A stretch of 8,463 nt of DNA, from positions 1 to 8,463 of the forward strand of contig WTIV01000113.1 in NCBI GenBank assembly GCA_011525095.1, read 5' to 3'. Source of the stretch: Methanobacteriota archaeon (GTDB lineage: Archaea; Thermoplasmatota; Poseidoniia; Poseidoniales; Poseidoniaceae). Each line of letters starts with the position of its first letter. Position 1 is the first letter of the stretch. Shown here one piece after another: positions 6,180 to 8,463 of the stretch. Below the pieces are notes generated by a model, which did not search any database, was not told the DNA's origin, and saw only the letters and a program-made list of their open reading frames with translations. The translations under genes and the position numbers were made by a program.

Positions 6180-7913
6180 ATGGCGGCTTTGGGTAGGACA
6201 GTCTTAGCCCGCCAAAGAATGGCAAGATTGTGGGCTTTGGGCGACAGGTCTAGTCCTCAATCCAAAACTCCCGGTCTTGTAGTTACGGACGACGATTTTA
6301 ATGTTGATTACGCACCATTTAGTGTTTCTAGCGATGGTGGAATTCCAAGAACAATACAACTTGAATCAAGGGCTCCATTTGCTCCTTGGGAGTCAGAGGA
6401 TAACGGTCCAACCCTTTCAGCGTCAATTGGTCACGTATTGCCACCATCACTGGATGAGGCTGATGCGGGTGAGGTAGCATCCAAGGGCGAGATTGTCTCG
6501 ATATCTTGGCAATCTCTAAATCACGATGAAGAGTTGCTTGACCCTCAACTCAAACCACACGTGGTAATCTTGAGCGACGCAATACAACTCGCAAATAGAC
6601 CTGGACAACTTGTCAAAGCAATACATGTAATCAAAAATCGATTTCCTGGTTCACTATTGTGGACTCCCGGTATCGGCGGTCCCGACAATTGCGCAGTCCT
6701 CGCTTGGTTTGGAGTAGATTTGTTTGATACTACTAGGGTAAAGCAAGCAGAATCACATGGTGCTGTAATTACATGGAATGGTCCGAGGCTAGCACATGAA
6801 AATGAATCTGCAAATTCTCACTGGGAAAGTGCGATTGCAGATGTACGCTCTGCAATTGCCGATAATCGACTTAGAGAACTTGCCCAATCTCAATCCTTGA
6901 ATAGCCCAAGGTTGGTTGAACATTTGAGGAACCACGACAAGATTATCTCAGAATCGGAAGGAATTCTCTCACAAGTAGTTAGCAAGGGTACAGCCCTCAG
7001 AATTCACAGCGTTGAATCACATAATGAACCCGTGATTTTGGATTGGGTAGATTTCATCACAAACCGGTACAAGAAACCCGATGGGCTAGATGATGTCCTA
7101 ATTTTACTTCCATGCTCTGCAAGAAAACCGTACTCGTCATCGAGAAGTCACAAGGCTTTCAGGCGAGCGATAAATCATTCCTCTGCCCACGAAGTTATGG
7201 TCACTTCTCCTCTTGGTTTAGTTCCAAGAGATTTGGAGGAAGTGTGGCCCGCTGGTCATTATGACATTCCTGTTACTGGAGATTGGACACTTGACGAAAT
7301 GAAAAGAGTGACAGATATGCTAGATTCACTAATCGAAAGGAACAATTACAGAGTGATAATCAATCATTCTGGATTTGATTATGAATCATCTTTACCTGTA
7401 ATCGATACCAGAAAAGGAAATTCAGCAACCAATCATGCAGCCTTGGAAATTCTAAGCGCTGCTGTTTCAGAACAAATTCAGGTGAAAAAGCGAAGTGGAG
7501 AACAGATCAATATTGCAAATTTCCGCTCTGTCGCAAGATTCCACCACCTAAATGACGACTGGCTTGATGGTATCCAAGTTAGAGGAAGATTCCCCCGGTG
7601 GAAAATTCTCAAAGATGGAGAACAAATTGCAATGTGGGCGCCAGAAAGAGGTAGTTTCTCAATTGCCAAAGCCTGCGTCTCGCTAATCGATTCTACAGAC
7701 TCGCTGAAACGAATTCATTTGAAACCGGAAATCAAATGGAAGGGCGATGTGAATTTGGTCAATCTGGAATCATATGACAAATCAATCCGCACGGGTGAGG
7801 ATTTGTTGGTAATGCAAGGCTCGCAGTGCGTTGGTTTAGCAAGGGCCTCAGCTCCGGCATGGGAATGGTCATCCACACCCGGAAGGCTAGCAAAAATGCA
7901 CCAAAGACTCTAA
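6180..7913 (+). CDS. arcS: Archaeosine synthase ArcS (TgtA2)
   Basis: About 577 residues, a TGT-like protein that acts on preQ0 already placed at position 15 of tRNA in the pathway to archaeosine. In several archaea ArcS works with the radical SAM partner RaSEA. The N-terminal part is TGT-related, with KTPGLV (30-35) and TPGIGGPDN (162-170) running into FGVDLFD. The middle domain carries the ArcS signature PC-x3-KPY-x2-S-x2-H at 311-324, which separates ArcS from true TGT enzymes. It continues with VTSPLGLVPRDLE and HYDIPVTGDW as in the family. A PUA RNA-binding domain closes the protein at about 517-577. The start is uncertain: 6180 (or 6177) keeps an LGRT-LAR segment resembling TGT-family N termini, 6219 gives a shorter form, and 6156 overlaps more of the opposite upstream region. 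No strong Shine-Dalgarno site precedes any of them. rpsO follows after 71 bp. Confidence 0.92.
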   Translation: MAALGRTVLARQRMARLWALGDRSSPQSKTPGLVVTDDDFNVDYAPFSVSSDGGIPRTIQLESRAPFAPWESEDNGPTLSASIGHVLPPSLDEADAGEVASKGEIVSISWQSLNHDEELLDPQLKPHVVILSDAIQLANRPGQLVKAIHVIKNRFPGSLLWTPGIGGPDNCAVLAWFGVDLFDTTRVKQAESHGAVITWNGPRLAHENESANSHWESAIADVRSAIADNRLRELAQSQSLNSPRLVEHLRNHDKIISESEGILSQVVSKGTALRIHSVESHNEPVILDWVDFITNRYKKPDGLDDVLILLPCSARKPYSSSRSHKAFRRAINHSSAHEVMVTSPLGLVPRDLEEVWPAGHYDIPVTGDWTLDEMKRVTDMLDSLIERNNYRVIINHSGFDYESSLPVIDTRKGNSATNHAALEILSAAVSEQIQVKKRSGEQINIANFRSVARFHHLNDDWLDGIQVRGRFPRWKILKDGEQIAMWAPERGSFSIAKACVSLIDSTDSLKRIHLKPEIKWKGDVNLVNLESYDKSIRTGEDLLVMQGSQCVGLARASAPAWEWSSTPGRLAKMHQRL

Positions 7914-7940
7914 AATTTGCAATTTGTCCATGCGTAGCGG

Positions 7941-7948
7941 TTAAGAAT
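7941..7948 (+). promoter_or_regulatory. Weak TATA-like candidate before rpsO
   Basis: TTAAGAAT lies 44 bases before the rpsO ATG. A transcription start about 26 bases downstream would fall near 7968 and leave a short leader that still contains the GGAGG site. It departs from the archaeal TATA consensus, and read-through from arcS is equally possible. Confidence 0.25.
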
Positions 7949-7972
7949 GGGAGATAGGTCGGCGGAATGCTC

Positions 7973-7977
7973 GGAGG
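7973..7977 (+). promoter_or_regulatory. Ribosome binding site of rpsO
   Basis: A perfect GGAGG core stands seven bases before the ATG at 7985. It selects this ATG over the in-frame one at 7967, which lies upstream of the site and would add six residues absent from archaeal S15 proteins. Confidence 0.85.
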
Positions 7978-7984
7978 CTTGAAT

Positions 7985-8443
7985 ATGGCACGTATGTACG
8001 CTAAGAGGAAAGGTAAGTCCGGTTCCACAAAGCCACACAATGAATCTCTACCTGAGTGGTCAAACACTGATGCTAAGGCTGTCACAGAACTAGTTGTAGA
8101 ACTAGGCAAGGCTGGTCATTCGTCCGCATCAATCGGTACTATTCTTAGGGACCAACACGCAGTGCCAGACGCAAGAAAGGTACTCGGCAAGAGAATCTCC
8201 GCAGTAATGGCAGAGAACGGAATCGGAGGTTCTTATCCTGAAGACATGATGAATCTCATGCGCAAGGCTGTAGGAATCATTGACCACCTTGGTTCTGGTA
8301 ACCACAAGGACATTCACAACAAAAGATCATTAGAACTTACAGAGGCAAAGATTCGACGCCTAGCAAAGTACTACATCAACGAAGGTCGCCTCTCAGCAGA
8401 CTGGAAATACAAGAGAGATGAACTTCGTCTGATGGTCGAGTGA
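7985..8443 (+). CDS. rpsO: 30S ribosomal protein S15 (uS15), archaeal type
   Basis: A 152-residue archaeal/eukaryotic-type uS15 (S13e-like), longer than the bacterial protein of about 89 residues because of an N-terminal extension. uS15 binds the central domain of 16S rRNA early in small-subunit assembly. The N terminus MARMYAKRKGKSGS and the PEWSN segment are archaeal signatures. ELVVELGKAGHSSASIGTIL and RDQHAVPDARKVLGKRI match the family closely, as do the rRNA-binding core DIHNKRSLELTEAKIRRLAKYY and the final DWKYKRDELRLMVE region. The start is set by a GGAGG site. The gene lies 71 bp after arcS on the same strand, and its TGA overlaps a possible next ATG. Confidence 0.97.
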   Translation: MARMYAKRKGKSGSTKPHNESLPEWSNTDAKAVTELVVELGKAGHSSASIGTILRDQHAVPDARKVLGKRISAVMAENGIGGSYPEDMMNLMRKAVGIIDHLGSGNHKDIHNKRSLELTEAKIRRLAKYYINEGRLSADWKYKRDELRLMVE

Positions 8444-8463
8444 TGTATTCTCACCTTGATAAC
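8443..8463 (+). CDS. Possible start of a downstream gene (partial)
   Basis: The rpsO stop overlaps an ATG in the arrangement TGATG, a common sign of translational coupling. The frame reads MYSHLDN without a stop to the window edge. Seven residues are too few to assign a family. In many archaea a RecJ/DHH-type exonuclease gene follows the S15 gene, which is a guess from gene-order knowledge only. No clear ribosome binding site is seen, as expected if translation is coupled. Confidence 0.35.

Noticed and set aside
7759..8109. Leftward open frame across the arcS-rpsO junction
   Set aside because: It is antisense to the ArcS PUA domain and the S15 N terminus, both firmly identified.
1..8463. CRISPR array, mobile element, tRNA or rRNA
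   Set aside because: No regularly spaced repeats, transposase or integrase motifs, or tRNA-like cloverleaf with CCA-type ends were seen; nearly all sequence is explained by conserved or complete protein genes.

Overview
The window is a compact stretch of archaeal chromosome with eight complete protein genes and, at the right edge, the possible start of a ninth. Archaeal origin is clear from an archaeal-type small-subunit ribosomal protein S15, an archaeosine synthase (ArcS), and a UPF0201 protein, a family known from archaea. Three genes carry Shine-Dalgarno sites complementary to the 16S rRNA 3' end, while others look nearly leaderless. The bacterial-type DnaJ, the moderate GC content and the large secreted/anchored protein resemble planktonic marine Thermoplasmatota (Poseidoniales/Marine Group II or III). 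That lineage assignment is an inference from gene style, not a proven placement.

Layout. At the left, a MutT-like Nudix hydrolase (+) runs head-on into the UPF0201 gene (-), and their 3' ends overlap by 38 bp. A short AT-rich gap then separates UPF0201 from a rightward group of three genes: an ExoA-like family 2 glycosyltransferase, a membrane-anchored zinc-ribbon protein of unknown function, and a type I DnaJ co-chaperone. The spacers between them are short and the second and third genes have good ribosome binding sites, so they may form an operon. dnaJ meets the 3' end of a large leftward gene with no base between the two stop codons. That gene encodes a predicted type I membrane protein with a signal peptide, a large Cys-paired and sequon-rich ectodomain, one transmembrane helix and a cytoplasmic domain of about 180 residues. 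Divergent from it are arcS and rpsO, both serving translation (tRNA modification and the ribosome). A gene starting in the rpsO stop codon probably continues past the edge.

How the genes relate. arcS and rpsO are a plausible translation pair. UPF0201 is an RNA-binding-fold protein. MutT-type Nudix enzymes sanitise nucleotide pools. The glycosyltransferase, zinc-ribbon protein and sequon-rich membrane protein are the least explained parts. I see no CRISPR array, mobile element, tRNA or rRNA, and no clear new defence system. The best leads are the zinc-ribbon membrane protein next to dnaJ, the missing metal-site Asp in the glycosyltransferase, and the imperfect hairpin exactly spanning the abutting convergent stop codons.
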